A stretch of 64,000 bases of DNA from Oegoconia quadripuncta (lineage: Eukaryota; Arthropoda; Insecta; Lepidoptera; Autostichidae): positions 5,356,413-5,420,412 of the forward strand of contig OX438751.1 of assembly GCA_949316235.1 (NCBI GenBank), in the 5' to 3' direction. Below, in pieces: positions 42,995 through 53,545 of the stretch (the first letter of the stretch is position 1; the number at the start of each line of letters is the position of its first letter). The notes beneath the pieces are model-generated. The model worked only from the letters and a program-made list of their open reading frames with translations, did not search any database and had not been told where the DNA came from. The position numbers and the translations under genes were made by a program.

Positions 42995-43278
42995 ACCGAT
43001 ACCTACAGCCCAGCGGATTAGCAAGTTGAAGTGGCAGTGGCCAGGGCACATAGCTGGAAGAACTGATAGGGAATTAAAGTTCTATAGAATGGACAACACG
43101 CACCACCAGCAAGCGTAACGTAGAACGTCTACCCTCAATGTGGACGCACGAGCTAGTGATGGTTGTGGGAAATCGCTAGATGAAGGCTGCTTCCAACCGA
43201 TCGCTCTGAAACTCTATGGGTGAGGCCTATGTTTGGCAGTTGACGACCTGTGGCTGATATAATGATGATGATATTGAA
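42995..43278 (+). mobile_element. RTE-like LINE C-terminal fragment
   Basis: RISKLKWQWPGHIAGRTD matches the IRKLKWQWAGHI..RTDGRW region. Frameshifted remains of VLEW...RRTSVGRPPARWTDD..KSLDEG follow, and then LYG*GLCLAV with a GGCTGATATAATGATGATGA tail. The order is the usual one for this LINE, so only decay, not rearrangement, is visible here. Confidence 0.75.
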
Positions 43279-43854
43279 CTTGCTAAGTTAAATATCTTAC
43301 GTATTTCTGGGACATCTGCTTGTACCTATCGGTAACCCAACTTCACTACTGAGTTTCGGTGTATAGGGATAAGAAAGCTAATGAATTTATCGATAAAAAA
43401 TCGAGTCCTCAGGGTGACGACGCATCTGTACTGTAAACCCTGCATTCTATTTTTACAAGAACACTCACGGGATACTATTGTTTGTCTGAGCAAGCAAATG
43501 CTCAACAAGAGCCTCTGTAACGTAGTAAGGTGCAGATTCTGCTTTCTCGCAGATCACCTGTTCTTCTACTGTGTGAAGGTGGCCCGCTGATGCACCTGGA
43601 AGAGGAAAACGATCGCTGCCAGGAAAAGTGTAGCAAATGCGCGACGGCGCAAACCTCGGCAGCGAACTCTAGGTTAGTGGCGATCACAAAAGATCGACAG
43701 GGGCTTTATTGACCTGCAAGAGCGACACTTATGACCAATACTAACCGCTGTGTTACGATCGAGAGCGTTCATCTTGTGTTTAAAAGGTTATGTTTAGACG
43801 ACAGTAGTAACTTATCAATTAACAAGCTGCATGCATGTTCTTTTGTTATACTAT
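43279..43854. other. No gene seen
   Basis: Contains several 60-70 codon frames on both strands (43326-43712), none with a recognisable motif; they overlap each other. Confidence 0.35.
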
Positions 43855-44105
43855 TAGCGGCCTTGTGATCCCACTGCTTGGGCCCAAGCTCCCCTTATTG
43901 GAGAGGGTATACGGGCTGTAATCCACTATGCGGTCCCAGTGCGGATTGGTAGACTTGTGTCAGATTGTAGCCACTTAACAATCAGCGCCTTCCAGTCCAT
44001 GTAAACGAAGAAAACCCCACTATTGGTCACCCGTTCAAAGACGGGCAGTGCCAGACATTGCTTAACTTCTTAAACGAATAGCGAATGTGACTGATACACC
44101 AGTAT
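43855..44105 (+). repeat. Lepidopteran-type interspersed repeat
   Basis: CCACTGCTTGGGCCCAAGCT, CTCCCCTTATTGGAGAGGG and CCAGTGCGGATTGGTAGACT resemble the common moth repeat that includes a 'GCTGGGCACAGGCCTCCTC...GAGAGGG...AGTGCGGATTGG' core. Class uncertain. Confidence 0.55.
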
Positions 44106-44157
44106 TTATACCTACATAAATAAAGTCACAACCTTTATCCTAAATAGGGGGGATTAG

Positions 44158-44375
44158 TGATATCCCAAACATAACGGATTGAGTGCTCCATAAAAGTTTA
44201 ATGCTTGAAACAACATCCACAATTCAACTTTCGAAATATACAGATATAGATATGACAGAGTGAGCTCGTCGCCGTTGAAACTTGCAAGTCTATAGATACT
44301 TTTAGGTGTAAAGTCCTTTAGTCGCCTTTTATAACACTCACGGGGAGAGACGGGTTGGTTCTATTGTTTTTATTT
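44158..44375 (+). repeat. Repeat family R5 copy
   Basis: GATATCCCAAACATAACGGA at the start and GCCGTTGAAACTTGCAAGTC, AGTCCTTTAGTCGCC, GGGAGAGACGGGTTGGTTCT at the end, giving the most complete plus-strand copy. Confidence 0.65.
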
Positions 44376-45004
44376 ACTGATATCACAAATGGATATCCAT
44401 AAAAAATACTTAGACCAAATTGTTTTAAATTTACTCGTAGCTAGAACGTAACAGTTATAGTCAGCGTATTTAATCATCTTCGTCGATATTCCAATATGCC
44501 CCTGTCACTCCCAACGTCGAAAATTTCCAAAATTATAATACAATACATCATCATTACCTTCATATGATTGGTGTAATACAGGATAATAATATATTTATAA
44601 TACAAACATCCATGACTTCAGTACAATAGTGGGATTCGAAACCGGAACCGTAAGTTTCGCAGTCACTACCCCAGCCAGTTATGATGCCAAATTGTTCTTT
44701 GTTAATCAAACCAATCATTGCAACAATGTAACAAAGTGGCGCACAATAACTACTTTATGTTTTAAAATCGATTATATATAGTAACATTACTATATATTAT
44801 TCCCGTGGAGCAATCTCACGATTCTAGCTAATAAAAGGGAAATAAAACGGTCAAGGCACTAAGTAGAGACTGCGCTTAGAATTATTTTACCACGAGCAAA
44901 ACCACTTAAGCTTTAACAGCTGGACCACTGCAACATCAAAGTTTAGCACAAAGACAAACAAAATTTAATTAAACGTCTGATTTTAAATCGCTATACAAAC
45001 AAAT
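44376..45004. other. No gene seen
   Basis: A SINE-A-like remnant may lie around 44570-44690 (AATAGTGGGATTCGAAACCGG with GTTTCGCAGTCACTACCCCAG), too diverged to call with confidence. Confidence 0.35.
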
Positions 45005-45330
45005 GATATTTACTCTCTCTTCTATTTAATAGCTATGCTCTTGTCGGTGGAGTCCTTTCCACACTTCTCTACATTCCGTCTTTTCTTTCACTTCCTGATA
45101 CGACACGGCATTTACTTTTCCTTTACTTGTACCAATATGTATGTTCTTACTATAAGCCTTCCGCTCTTCCCCTCTACTTTTCCTACAATGATATTCTTGA
45201 TACAGTTGTCGTGTCTTATTTTTCCCCTTCTGTTTTCAATGGTCTCATTAACCATCTGCAGGACCTCCTCATTGCTCTTTCTTTCCATCCAGCTTATTCT
45301 CTCCATTCTGATTATTATTTACTGAACGTT
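45005..45330 (-). pseudogene. LINE C-terminal fragment, minus strand
   Basis: The minus strand reads MERISWMERKSNEEVLQMVN, ETIENRRGKIRHDNCIKNII and VGKVEGKSGRLIVRTYI. This matches the MEKISWTDRVSNEEVL..VGEKR...IIEGKIEGKRGRGRPR C-terminus of insect LINEs. It has several substitutions and a missing RRNWIGHILR core. It is related to the scraps at 26218-26490 and 63440-63660. Confidence 0.75.
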
Positions 45331-46110
45331 TAAAATTTGACTACTTGTATATTTTGGCATTGGGTGTTGTGGAATACAGTTACATTAACGGCTTTTCTGA
45401 AAGGCATACATTTACATCATAGCTTATCCATAATTTTAGTCTCTTGCAAGTTTTTCTCCGACGACTTAGTCTTAGCACTGAGCAGTAACATAATGTTAAT
45501 AATATATTTTACGAAAAAAATAAATAACTAAAGTATTCTATTCCATCAGTGGAAACCTCTAATTGGCTTTCAGTTTCTTAGTTTAAGTGATAATTTGTAA
45601 AATAAAATAAATAAATTTGAAAACTAAAAAACTCGACAGCGCATTTTGTATTTGGAGGACGCCATTTTAGATTTTTTTCCATAAAATATTTACGACATTT
45701 TAGGGATCAAGGCGAATCCAACGACACCTTGTACTTCGAAATCGGTCATGCCGTTTATATATTTACATATATCATATAAACAAACGAAAAATTTCCATAC
45801 GAAAGGTAATTTCAACAAATTGTCCACTTAGTCGTATGTTATTCATATGGAAATTGCATAAGAAATTTGGCAGCCTTTTACTTAATCAGAGCCTACACCA
45901 CCCCAGACGTGTCGTTTGAGGAGTGAAGCGCATTTAATAAGGCCTCGAAAAAATAGTACCCGGTTTTATGTCAAATACAGCATACGTAAAGAATGGAATA
46001 AACAGAAGATCTTTTTTATGATAATTAGTGAGAGAAGTCACATTTGACGCTTTGTTGAAATCGAAAGGAAATCTCATCACGTGAGCGACAATCATTAAGA
46101 TACACTGATA
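45331..46110. other. No gene seen
   Basis: No recognisable signal. Confidence 0.3.
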
Positions 46111-46377
46111 GACGACCTGTTTGGTGTAGTGGTTAGCAACTCTGACCACTATACCGAAAGGTTGCGGGTTCGAATCCCGCTAGGGGCATATGTTCGTGAG
46201 ATGAATACGGACATGTGTACCCGAGTTATGGATGTTTTCATTTATAAAAAGTATTTATTTACAAAAAACAATGTATTTATGTAGTATATCAACCATCTGG
46301 TATCCACAACACAAGCCTATAGTGGCTTACTGTGGAACTAGATGGCGCTGTGTGTATGTCTAAGGATATTTATTATT
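46111..46377 (+). mobile_element. SINE-A copy, full length with intact promoter boxes
   Basis: GACGACCTGTTTGGTGTAGT begins the head; A box TGGTGTAGTGG and B box GGTTCGAATCC are intact. It ends GGCGCTGTGTGTATGTCTAA plus a TATTTATTATTA tail. The best-preserved copy of the family here. Confidence 0.92.
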
Positions 46378-46504
46378 AGGAAGAAACTTGCAGTGGCCGT
46401 GCCCCTACACCTACGTAAGCATTTCTATAATATATGAAAAAAAGGAAATAAAAATGACTACACAGCATTGACAATAAACATGATATTTCATTCAATAAAA
46501 TGAC

Positions 46505-47050
46505 ATACTGCAGGGTGCATTTGCATTCGTGTAATTCCCATTAACTAGTGACGTCACTCTTAATTACGAACAACTGTCCCCAAAGGACTATACCTAGTCG
46601 AATTCGATCAAAAAAAAATTCGATTACCCATACAAAGTAAAACATTCTGAAACCAACTTTAGTATTCCAGTCCAACAATTTTCAGCTGGTGACTCCACTC
46701 CTGATTACGAACAACTTTCTGTTTTTTTTTTTTTCTTTTTTTTTTTTATGCACAACAGGTTGGTTCTTGACTTCAATCACACCTGATGTTAAGTGAAGAT
46801 GAGGTCGAAGGTGGAAGCGTAGTGACCCGGAAACCCCAACACATTTGGGGGACTTTTTTATTTGGGGGATTTCATGGGCCGAATTCAACCGCGAATTGTT
46901 GGACTTCCATACTAAAAGTGGTTTCTGTACGGTTTACCTGATATGGGTAACCGAAAATTTTTTGATCGAATTCGGCTATAGTTCCTTGGGGAAAGTTGTT
47001 CGTAATCAAGAGAGGAGTCACCAGGTAAACAGAAATTACAAGAACGAAAT
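46505..47050 (+). mobile_element. MITE-2b, interrupted by SINE-C
   Basis: The left end GCAGGGTGCATTTGCATTCG and TGTAATTCCCATTAACTAGT pairs with the right end CACCAGGTAAACAGAAATTA and CAAGAACGAAATTTG. Inner arms with TTACGAACAACT are also complementary. The SINE-C at 46735-46855 sits inside the right half; SINE-A follows directly at 47053. Confidence 0.7.
46735..46855 (-). mobile_element. SINE-C fragment inside MITE-2b
   Basis: Poly-T then ATGCACAACAGGTTGGTTCT to CCCCAACACATTTGGGGGAC. It is 5'-truncated. Duplicated ATTTGGGGGA at its edge may be target-related. Confidence 0.8.
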
Positions 47051-47052
47051 TT

Positions 47053-47286
47053 GACGACGTGTTTGGTGTAGTGGTTAGAGATGCTGAGGTCGCGGGTTCG
47101 AATCCCACTAGCATATGTATAATGAATACAGACATGATGTACTCGAGTTGTGGATGTTTACATATAAGTAGATTTACAAAAAGAAAAGTTTATCAACCAT
47201 CTGCTATCCAAATACAAGCCTAGTTGTTTAGTGTGGAACTAGATGGCGCTGTGTGTATGTAAGTAATGTAAGGATTTTATTTATTA
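47053..47286 (+). mobile_element. SINE-A copy with deletion in the head
   Basis: GACGACGTGTTTGGTGTAGT, then GAGATGCTGAGGTCGCGGGT (the stretch between A and B boxes is shortened), B box GGTTCGAATCC, ending GATGGCGCTGTGTGTATG and an A/T-rich tail. Confidence 0.85.
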
Positions 47287-47342
47287 AAATCTATTAAAGT
47301 AACGTTAACAATTTCGTCGTCCGCCCTAAAATTAAATTAAGT

Positions 47343-47680
47343 TTTTTTTTTCTTATGTACAACGGGTTGATACTTGACCTCAATCACACCTGATGTTAAG
47401 TAAATATGGGGTCGAAGGTGAAAGCGTACTGACCCGGAAACCCCGACATATTTAGGGGACTGGCTATCTTATCTCTGACAACCAGAACACAACAATGCTA
47501 TTAACATTGCTGCTTGGCGGCAGATTTAGATAAGATGGTGGTAGCTAGCCAGGCGGACATTTAAAATGCCCTACCACCAACCAAACTGAGTACTTAAACA
47601 TGTACCTACCCCGCTGGGGATCGAACCAGCGACCTCCGAATCGTAAACCCAATGTTGTTTACATTGAGCCACGGAGGCCT
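47343..47680 (-). mobile_element. SINE-C copy, full length, minus strand
   Basis: The best reference copy: ends with GAGCCACGGAGGC (tRNA head), B box complement GGGGATCGAACC, body with CAGGCGGACATTTAAAATGC and CTATCTTATCTCTGACAACC, and poly-T tail at the low-coordinate side. Confidence 0.92.
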
Positions 47681-48319
47681 AAACCTTACACCACAAAATA
47701 AAGCGGCTTTACGTATTTTGTGCCTTCACCACAGAATTAATATAGTACTACCTTCACCTAAGTATATTAAAGTGACACATTGAATTGGTAGCACAACCGC
47801 GTATTGCTCCAATATCTCCAAATCCAATATCAAATCTAGTCTCGAATCCAACGGTTAAGTCCTTTCAAACCAGTTGGCTACGAAATTTGAAGCTCGCAGC
47901 TGACGGATGACGCGAAGTGCGGGAGCGGACGTGTAGCGTTTTGACAGTTTTTTTTTTAGTTTAATTCTCTCCTCTAGGAGAAGGCAAAGGGATCTAGCCC
48001 ATAACAGCCATGTCTTATTTCTTCAGTTTGTAAGTCAGTCTCAGTTAAAACAAGTAATTCGTCGTGTACTTGGCGTATACAGAGTCTAGTCTAGCAGAAT
48101 GCTTTACAGAAGATTTTGGCGGCTTCTTGTGGAAACCCAAAAGCTTCGTTACGCACTTTAATTTACACGTCCCTTCACTTGTACACCATCACTAACGTTT
48201 GCAGCACAATATTCTGCCATTATCAACCTTCAAAAGTTAGAATGCACAAATTATAAGAATTATAAAGAAAAATGCTAGGTACTTCACTCGCCGAGATCCA
48301 GCCAAAAAGCCCTAATAAC
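47681..48319. other. No gene seen
   Basis: No recognisable repeat; one poly-T run near 47950. Confidence 0.3.
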
Positions 48320-48740
48320 ATAAAGACATACGCGCAACCACAGATACGCGTATCAACACGCATAACGACATAGGAACACACGACAGGTAAGTAGGTACGC
48401 ACAACGACTCACGCACAACGACCCACACGCATAACGACGTATTGCAAATGCACAACGACACATACGCGTAACGACATACGCATAATAAATAATGGCACAT
48501 GCGCATAACAACACAAGTGTAATTACACTAACGCGTAACGACACAAGAATAATGAATAATGGCACACGCGCATAACAACACAAGAATAATGAATAATGGC
48601 CCATACGCATAACAACACAAGTATAATTACACTAACGCGCAACGACACAAGAATAATGAATAATGGCACACGCGCATATTAACACAAGTGTAATGACACT
48701 AACGCATAACGACACATATGCATATCGCCATATACGCCTA
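48320..48740 (+). repeat. Degenerate ACGCATAACGACAC minisatellite
   Basis: Short units such as ACGCATAACGACA are repeated, and from about 48485 a longer unit of about 60-65 bp is seen (ACAAGAATAATGAATAATGG then CACACGCGCATAACAACAC). The array is imperfect throughout. Confidence 0.85.
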
Positions 48741-48866
48741 AGGAAACATACATATAATTATATTGACTACCGTTTGTAATTTAAAAATTATTAAATCATA
48801 TCGAATCCAATTTTGGTCTCCGATTCTCGATTTACCAACTGGTTTCACTCACATGTCAAACACCTT

Positions 48867-49005
48867 TTTTATGCACAACGGGTATTGACGTCAATCACAC
48901 CTGATGTTAAGAGCAGATGAAGCCGAAGGTGGCAGCGTACTGACCCGGTTACCCCATCCTATATTGGGCACTGGCTATCTTATCTCTGACAAGCGGAACA
49001 CGATT
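48867..49005 (-). mobile_element. SINE-C fragment, minus strand
   Basis: ATGCACAACGGGTATTGACG to CTTATCTCTGACAAGCGGAA. Confidence 0.75.
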
Positions 49006-49009
49006 GCAG

Positions 49010-49082
49010 AACTTAACGGAATTACGTGCTGTGTGGTTTCGGCACTCAAATAGGGCATAACCAACCCGTCTCTTCTCGTAGG
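49010..49082 (-). repeat. Repeat family R5 end fragment
   Basis: GTGCTGTGTGGTTTCGGCAC and CCAACCCGTCTCTTCTCG match the outer end of the copy at 4262-4560. Confidence 0.6.
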
Positions 49083-49150
49083 TTTTTTTATGCATAACGG
49101 GTTAATGACCTCAATCACACCTGATGTTAAGTGAAGATGAGGTTCGCTAA
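49083..49150 (-). mobile_element. SINE-C 3' end, left half of an inverted pair
   Basis: ATGCATAACGGGTTAATGAC through TGATGTTAAGTGAAGATGAG. It faces the plus-strand fragment starting at about 49152. Confidence 0.75.
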
Positions 49151-49151
49151 G

Positions 49152-49312
49152 TGCCGCTAAGCAGCAATGTTAATAGCATTGTTGTGTTCGGGTTGTCAGA
49201 GATAAGATAGCCAGTCCCCCAAATGTTTCCGGGTCAGTGCGCTTCCACCTTCGACCTCATCTTCACTTAACATCAGGTGTGATTGAGGTCAAGCCCTTTA
49301 TGCATAAAAAAA
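49152..49312 (+). mobile_element. SINE-C 3' part, right half of an inverted pair
   Basis: CCGCTAAGCAGCAATGTTAA to GAGGTCAAGCCC and TTATGCATAAAAAAAAA. Its last 60 bp are complementary to 49083-49150. Confidence 0.8.
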
Positions 49313-49769
49313 AAATATTCGCTGCCGCTTATCGCTTCCGTTTTTCTTATAAACACAGCCCAATGGTGTATTCGGATCACGAAACCAACGGCCCAATATT
49401 AATTTCCCAGAAATGCACACGTTCACGAATGGCAAACCTTGAGTTATGAGGCTCGTACGTGCCAAAGAAGGTTGTATGTAACTGCGTATAGAGGTGATGG
49501 CGTAAAAATGTGTTTTCTTCCACAGAACAAACTCATGCATACATATTTGATGGAACTACGTTGTTTACATACAGAGTGAGAGCAAGATTTGGGAGGATTA
49601 CATGATTTTGTTACCATTAAAAGCGTATAATAGGGGCCTTGATGAATGCGACCCTGCGGAATACATCCAGGAAAGATCGACTCTATAGGACTATACTATT
49701 GAAGATAAACATATCATGTAACAGGTGGTTCTATGGTCTGTGTTTGAGATAGTCAAACATAAAAATATA
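49313..49769. other. No gene seen
   Basis: No signal. Confidence 0.3.
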
Positions 49770-50189
49770 TTGGGTCTTTACCTATGAAATTGGAGTTTTT
49801 TTTCTTCGTTAATCATATGTACCAATTCCTGCGATTTGCAAAGCTATATCCAAATTTGTTTTTTATTTGGAAAATGGAATATTATTTCAAGGTTTCACAT
49901 GAAATATTTTTTAATTTCTGGGCTAAAACACATAATAAAAAAAATTTAACATAGCTCTTTTCATGTGCTTCCCATAATCATTTCTTAGATTCGCTGAAAC
50001 TTTTATAAAGAGGTTACTTTTAAAAATTAACGCTACCTATACTTAATGTTATCCGATAATACACACAAAGTTTAGCTAAATTTGGATTTGCCGTTCCCAA
50101 AAAAAAAACAAAAATGTTTGTATGGAGAAAACAGTCTTAATGAAATTCTTCATACAAAACGCCAATTTCATAGGTAAGGAAGGACCTAA
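49770..50189 (+). mobile_element. MITE-1b, TA-flanked foldback element
   Basis: Second copy of the family at 17313-17743, TTGGGTCTTTACCTATGAAA to AGGACCTAA with TA on both sides. A small duplication (GGTAAGGAAGGACC) alters the right tip. Confidence 0.85.
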
Positions 50190-50592
50190 TAGCTAAGATT
50201 AAAGTTCCTTGGTCTTACTTGAATCAGCTCGTTAAAGTGCAAGTATTTTAACCATTATTTATTATTACTAATAATCTAATCAGTGGGAATACACTAAAGG
50301 CATTAGCACAATACAATAGTCACTTTGTGTTGAGAGGAACTGTCTCCTAACAAATAGGTCTAAATCAGGAGCCAAGACCATATTAATAATGATGTAATAT
50401 TTTTGTGCACATTAAAAAAGCTTGGATCAAAGCAGGTGTAGCACAGCGCGTAGCATCACATAAATTACAGCATAGGGCGTTGTAACATGGGAGATGGCAT
50501 ACCGGCTTGCGGCCTGTAGCAGCACTTTTTACCTCAGAGATTTTTTTTTATATTAAGTATGTATAGATACTACTTATAACAAGTCACAACAT
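50190..50592. other. No gene seen
   Basis: No signal. Confidence 0.3.
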
Positions 50593-50826
50593 AATAAATA
50601 AATATTTCGGACACTTACACCAATCATCTAGTCCCAAACTAAGCAAAGCTTGTACTATGGATACTAGATAACGGATAAACATACATAAATATTTATATAA
50701 ACATCCATGACTCAGGAATAAATGTTCATATTCATCACACAAACATTTACCCGTCGCGGGATTCGAACCCGCAACTGTTGGTTTCACTGACAGGGTCACT
50801 ATCCACTACACCAATCGGTCGTCACT
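50593..50826 (-). mobile_element. SINE-B copy, full length, minus strand
   Basis: From AATAAATATTTCGGACACTT through GTACTATGGATACTAGATAA to the head ACTATCCACTACACCAATCG. B box complement GGATTCGAACC is intact. Confidence 0.88.
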
Positions 50827-50844
50827 ATTAACTCACATATTTGA

Positions 50845-51130
50845 TCATCATATCAGCCAACGGACGTCTACAGTTAAATATCGGCCTCCCACATAGAATT
50901 CCAGAATGACGGGTTGGAAGTGCCCTGCATCCAGCGACTTCCTGCGACCTTTACCAGGTTGTCTGTCAATCTTGTGAGTGGACATCCTACGCTGCGTTTG
51001 CCGGTGTGAACGAATGTCACAGACATACACCAGCGGATTAGTAAATTGAAGTAACAGTGGGTAGGGCGCCTAGCTCGAAGATCTCTTGGCCCGTGGAGCA
51101 TTAAAGTTCTCGAGTGGAGACCACGCACCA
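50845..51130. mobile_element. RTE-like LINE C-terminus, inverted within itself
   Basis: On the minus strand 50845-51015 reads KRSVGCPLTRLTDNLVKVAG and SRWMQGTSNPSFWNS with a GGCTGATATGATGAT tail. On the plus strand 51015-51125 reads ISKLK(stop)QWVGRLARRSLG, then SIKVLEWRPRT. In an intact LINE the second segment precedes the first on the same strand, so there is an inversion break near 51015. Confidence 0.7.
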
Positions 51131-51186
51131 GGCAAATGTAGTGTCACACCTTTATGAACTAAACTTGAAACAAAAATTATAATAAT

Positions 51187-51446
51187 AATATCCTTAGACA
51201 TTCACACAGCGCCATCTAGTTCCACAGTAAGCGACTATAGGCTTGTGTTGTGGATACCAGATGGCTGATATACTTACTACATTTTTTTTTGTAAATAAAT
51301 ACTTATTATAAATGAAAACATCCATAACTCGGGTACACATGTCCGTATTCATCATATATACAAACATATGCCCCTAGCGGGATTCGAACCCGCAACCTTT
51401 TGGTATAGTCGTCAGAGTTGCTAACCACTATACCAAACAGGTCGTC
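51187..51446 (-). mobile_element. SINE-A copy, full length, minus strand
   Basis: ATATCCTTAGACATTCACAC through GTATTCATCATATATACAAA to CACTATACCAAACAGGTCGT. B box complement GGATTCGAACC intact. Confidence 0.9.
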
Positions 51447-52129
51447 AAATTCAAATATTGCACTGAAATTCTTGTTTTGGTAGATGTACAAATTCCCGAG
51501 GACTGGATAACAGTCAGTAAGTAAAACTTTACAGATATATCTGTATGAACATGTAGCATAGAAGTTTTGAATGATAATCAATCATAAAGAATTTTGATCC
51601 TAAAAGCTTAAATAAAATTTTATCTAACAATCGACACAAACAAACTCTTCAAAACAAATCTTCCTTTCAAACGTCATTCCTAAGAAACGCGAGTGCTTAT
51701 TAAAATTCTGGAGTTCCCCAAATAAGTATACACAAACCCCAATGGGCGTCACAAATTGTATTTTGCTGAAAAGAGAAAATCACAAAAGGCTTTTACACTT
51801 CCAGTACCATTATTAATGGAGCGACGGACAAATATTTTTCTCGTATAAATACAGGGACGAAACGCGATTCGAATAATCGATTAGGATCGACAGACAAACT
51901 TGACAATTTCACAGCTAAAATTCGTAGACATTCGAATATTCACGGAAGTGTTGCAAGACAGATCTGAAAAATTAACTCGGCAAATTACAGATTTCCTCTT
52001 CGTCTATTCATTTAACAGCAACTGGCAGCATTTCTGGGGCTATATTTCTGCCAGTCTTAAGTAGTTGAATTATGAGAGTACATAAATTCGTTATACGTAA
52101 TATTCAGTTTAAAAAATTCCGACAACATT
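51447..52129. other. No gene seen
   Basis: No signal. Confidence 0.3.
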
Positions 52130-52470
52130 CATTGAATAAATGATTATATCATCCAGGTAGACCTAGACCAAGAGATATGTAGAGTTAAATGCTAAATATT
52201 TTCGAAATCCATCAAACGTAGCTAAGAACCTATTCCGAGTTTAATATTAAATGTTTTTAAAAAAATTAGAAAACTCTCAAAAGACTACGATATCATCAAA
52301 ATACACCAAAAACTGTGTTAAGAGCTAAATATTTTCGAAAAGGCTTAACCAATTTTCATCTAAAATGGCTAAAAAGTTGGCCCCTCGTTAAGTCTAATTT
52401 CCACATTAAAAACACTTTTAAAAACAAACTTGTGTTTGTCATATATTGTTCTAGTACAAAGACAAGTAAA
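52130..52470 (+). repeat. Repeat family X copy
   Basis: ATTATATCATCCAGGTAGAC, TAAATGCTAAATATTTTCGA, and a second round with GCTAAATATTTTCGAAAAGG and AACCAATTTTCATCTAAAAT. Two partial units lie in tandem. Confidence 0.5.
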
Positions 52471-52627
52471 CCTCCAAAAAGGAGTTCTAGTGGCAGGCTT
52501 CTGGCCCCTTTTTCAGCCCTTTGTAACGTGTAATGGAAAGAGCTCATGGCAACAAAACAAACTAGTCCACTTTCGGCAGTCATTTCATTTGCCATTTGGT
52601 ACCATAATACTTCATTAATAATAATAA

Positions 52628-52765
52628 TAATAAATAAATATCCTTGACATACACACAGCGCCATCTAGTTCCACAGTAAGCAACTATAGGCTTGTGTTGT
52701 GGATACTAGATGGTTGATATACTACATAAATATATATTTTTTTTGTAAATAAATATTATTATAAT
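52628..52765 (-). mobile_element. SINE-A copy, 5'-truncated, minus strand
   Basis: AATATCCTTGACATACACAC to GTTGATATACTACATAAATA and poly-T; the head is missing. Preceded by an ATA-repeat tail. Confidence 0.85.
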
Positions 52766-53239
52766 ATTCATTTACAATAACATTCATATAATATTCATTG
52801 ACACCGCACTCACATAAATATGCCAAATTTCAGCTCAGATACCAACAAGTGGTTGATAAATGATTTGCAAATTTTGAAACGGACAACTTACATACGATCA
52901 TTGCTAGCTAAATAAAAGTTTTAAAAAAAAGCACAAGTCTTGACTGCAGTCAAGACAATTCAGAGTTACTATGATTAATGTTATTGTATAAGTACCTATG
53001 TCTTTTTGTAGGTACATTCTAAAATGTACCTTTTTTTCTACTTTTATGAATTTTATTTATCTTATACAAAATAGAAAGTTTACTTTTCTAACAAGACGAC
53101 TGTATTTGGATCACCAAATCAACTATACCACAGAATAATTAATAGTAACTATACCAAATATCAATTATCTACCTACATCCTGGCTTTGCGTCCTAACCGG
53201 TGAGCCGTCGACGCTCATTGTACGCGTTATCCCAATAAT
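52766..53239. other. No gene seen
   Basis: No signal. Confidence 0.3.
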
Positions 53240-53545
53240 GAGCGTCGGGGGCTCAGTGGTCAAGACGCGTTATCCTAGTTTGGGAGGTCCTTGTTCGATC
53301 CCAGGCAGGCCATGAACCAATGAGTTTTTAAATTTAATTTAATTATTTATGTGCATATAACTGCTCTTAAACGGTGAAGGAAAACATCGTGAGTAAACCT
53401 TGCATGCCTGAGAAATAAAAATTCTAAGGCATGTGAATTCCCCAACCCGCATTGGGCGTGGTGGACTATGTTCCATACTCCCTCATTATACGAGGGAAGG
53501 CCTATATCGCTGCAGTGGGATGTTTACGGGTTGAAATGATGATCA
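53240..53545 (+). mobile_element. SINE-D copy
   Basis: GGGGGCTCAGTGGTCAAGAC head, B box GTTCGATCCC, ATGAGTTTTTAAATTTAATT, AAAACATCGTGAGTAAACCT, GAAGGCCTATATCGCTGCAG and a GGGTTGAAATGATGATCATG tail. Single A box, unlike the copy at 30240. Confidence 0.85.

Noticed and set aside
43326..43712. Overlapping 60-69 codon frames on both strands
   Set aside because: Mutually overlapping, with no motif; best explained by chance in a slightly GC-richer patch.
44570..44690. Possible SINE-A or SINE-B remnant
   Set aside because: Only a B-box-like GGGATTCGAAACC and a few bases match; too diverged to assign.
46111..46190. tRNA-like sequence with good A and B boxes, possible tRNA gene
   Set aside because: It continues into the SINE-A body and recurs many times; it is a SINE head.
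47600..47680. Second tRNA-like sequence, possible tRNA gene
   Set aside because: It is the head of a SINE-C copy.
48312..48610. Cysteine/arginine-rich minus-strand frames of 64 and 85 codons
   Set aside because: They are translations of the minisatellite at 48320-48740.
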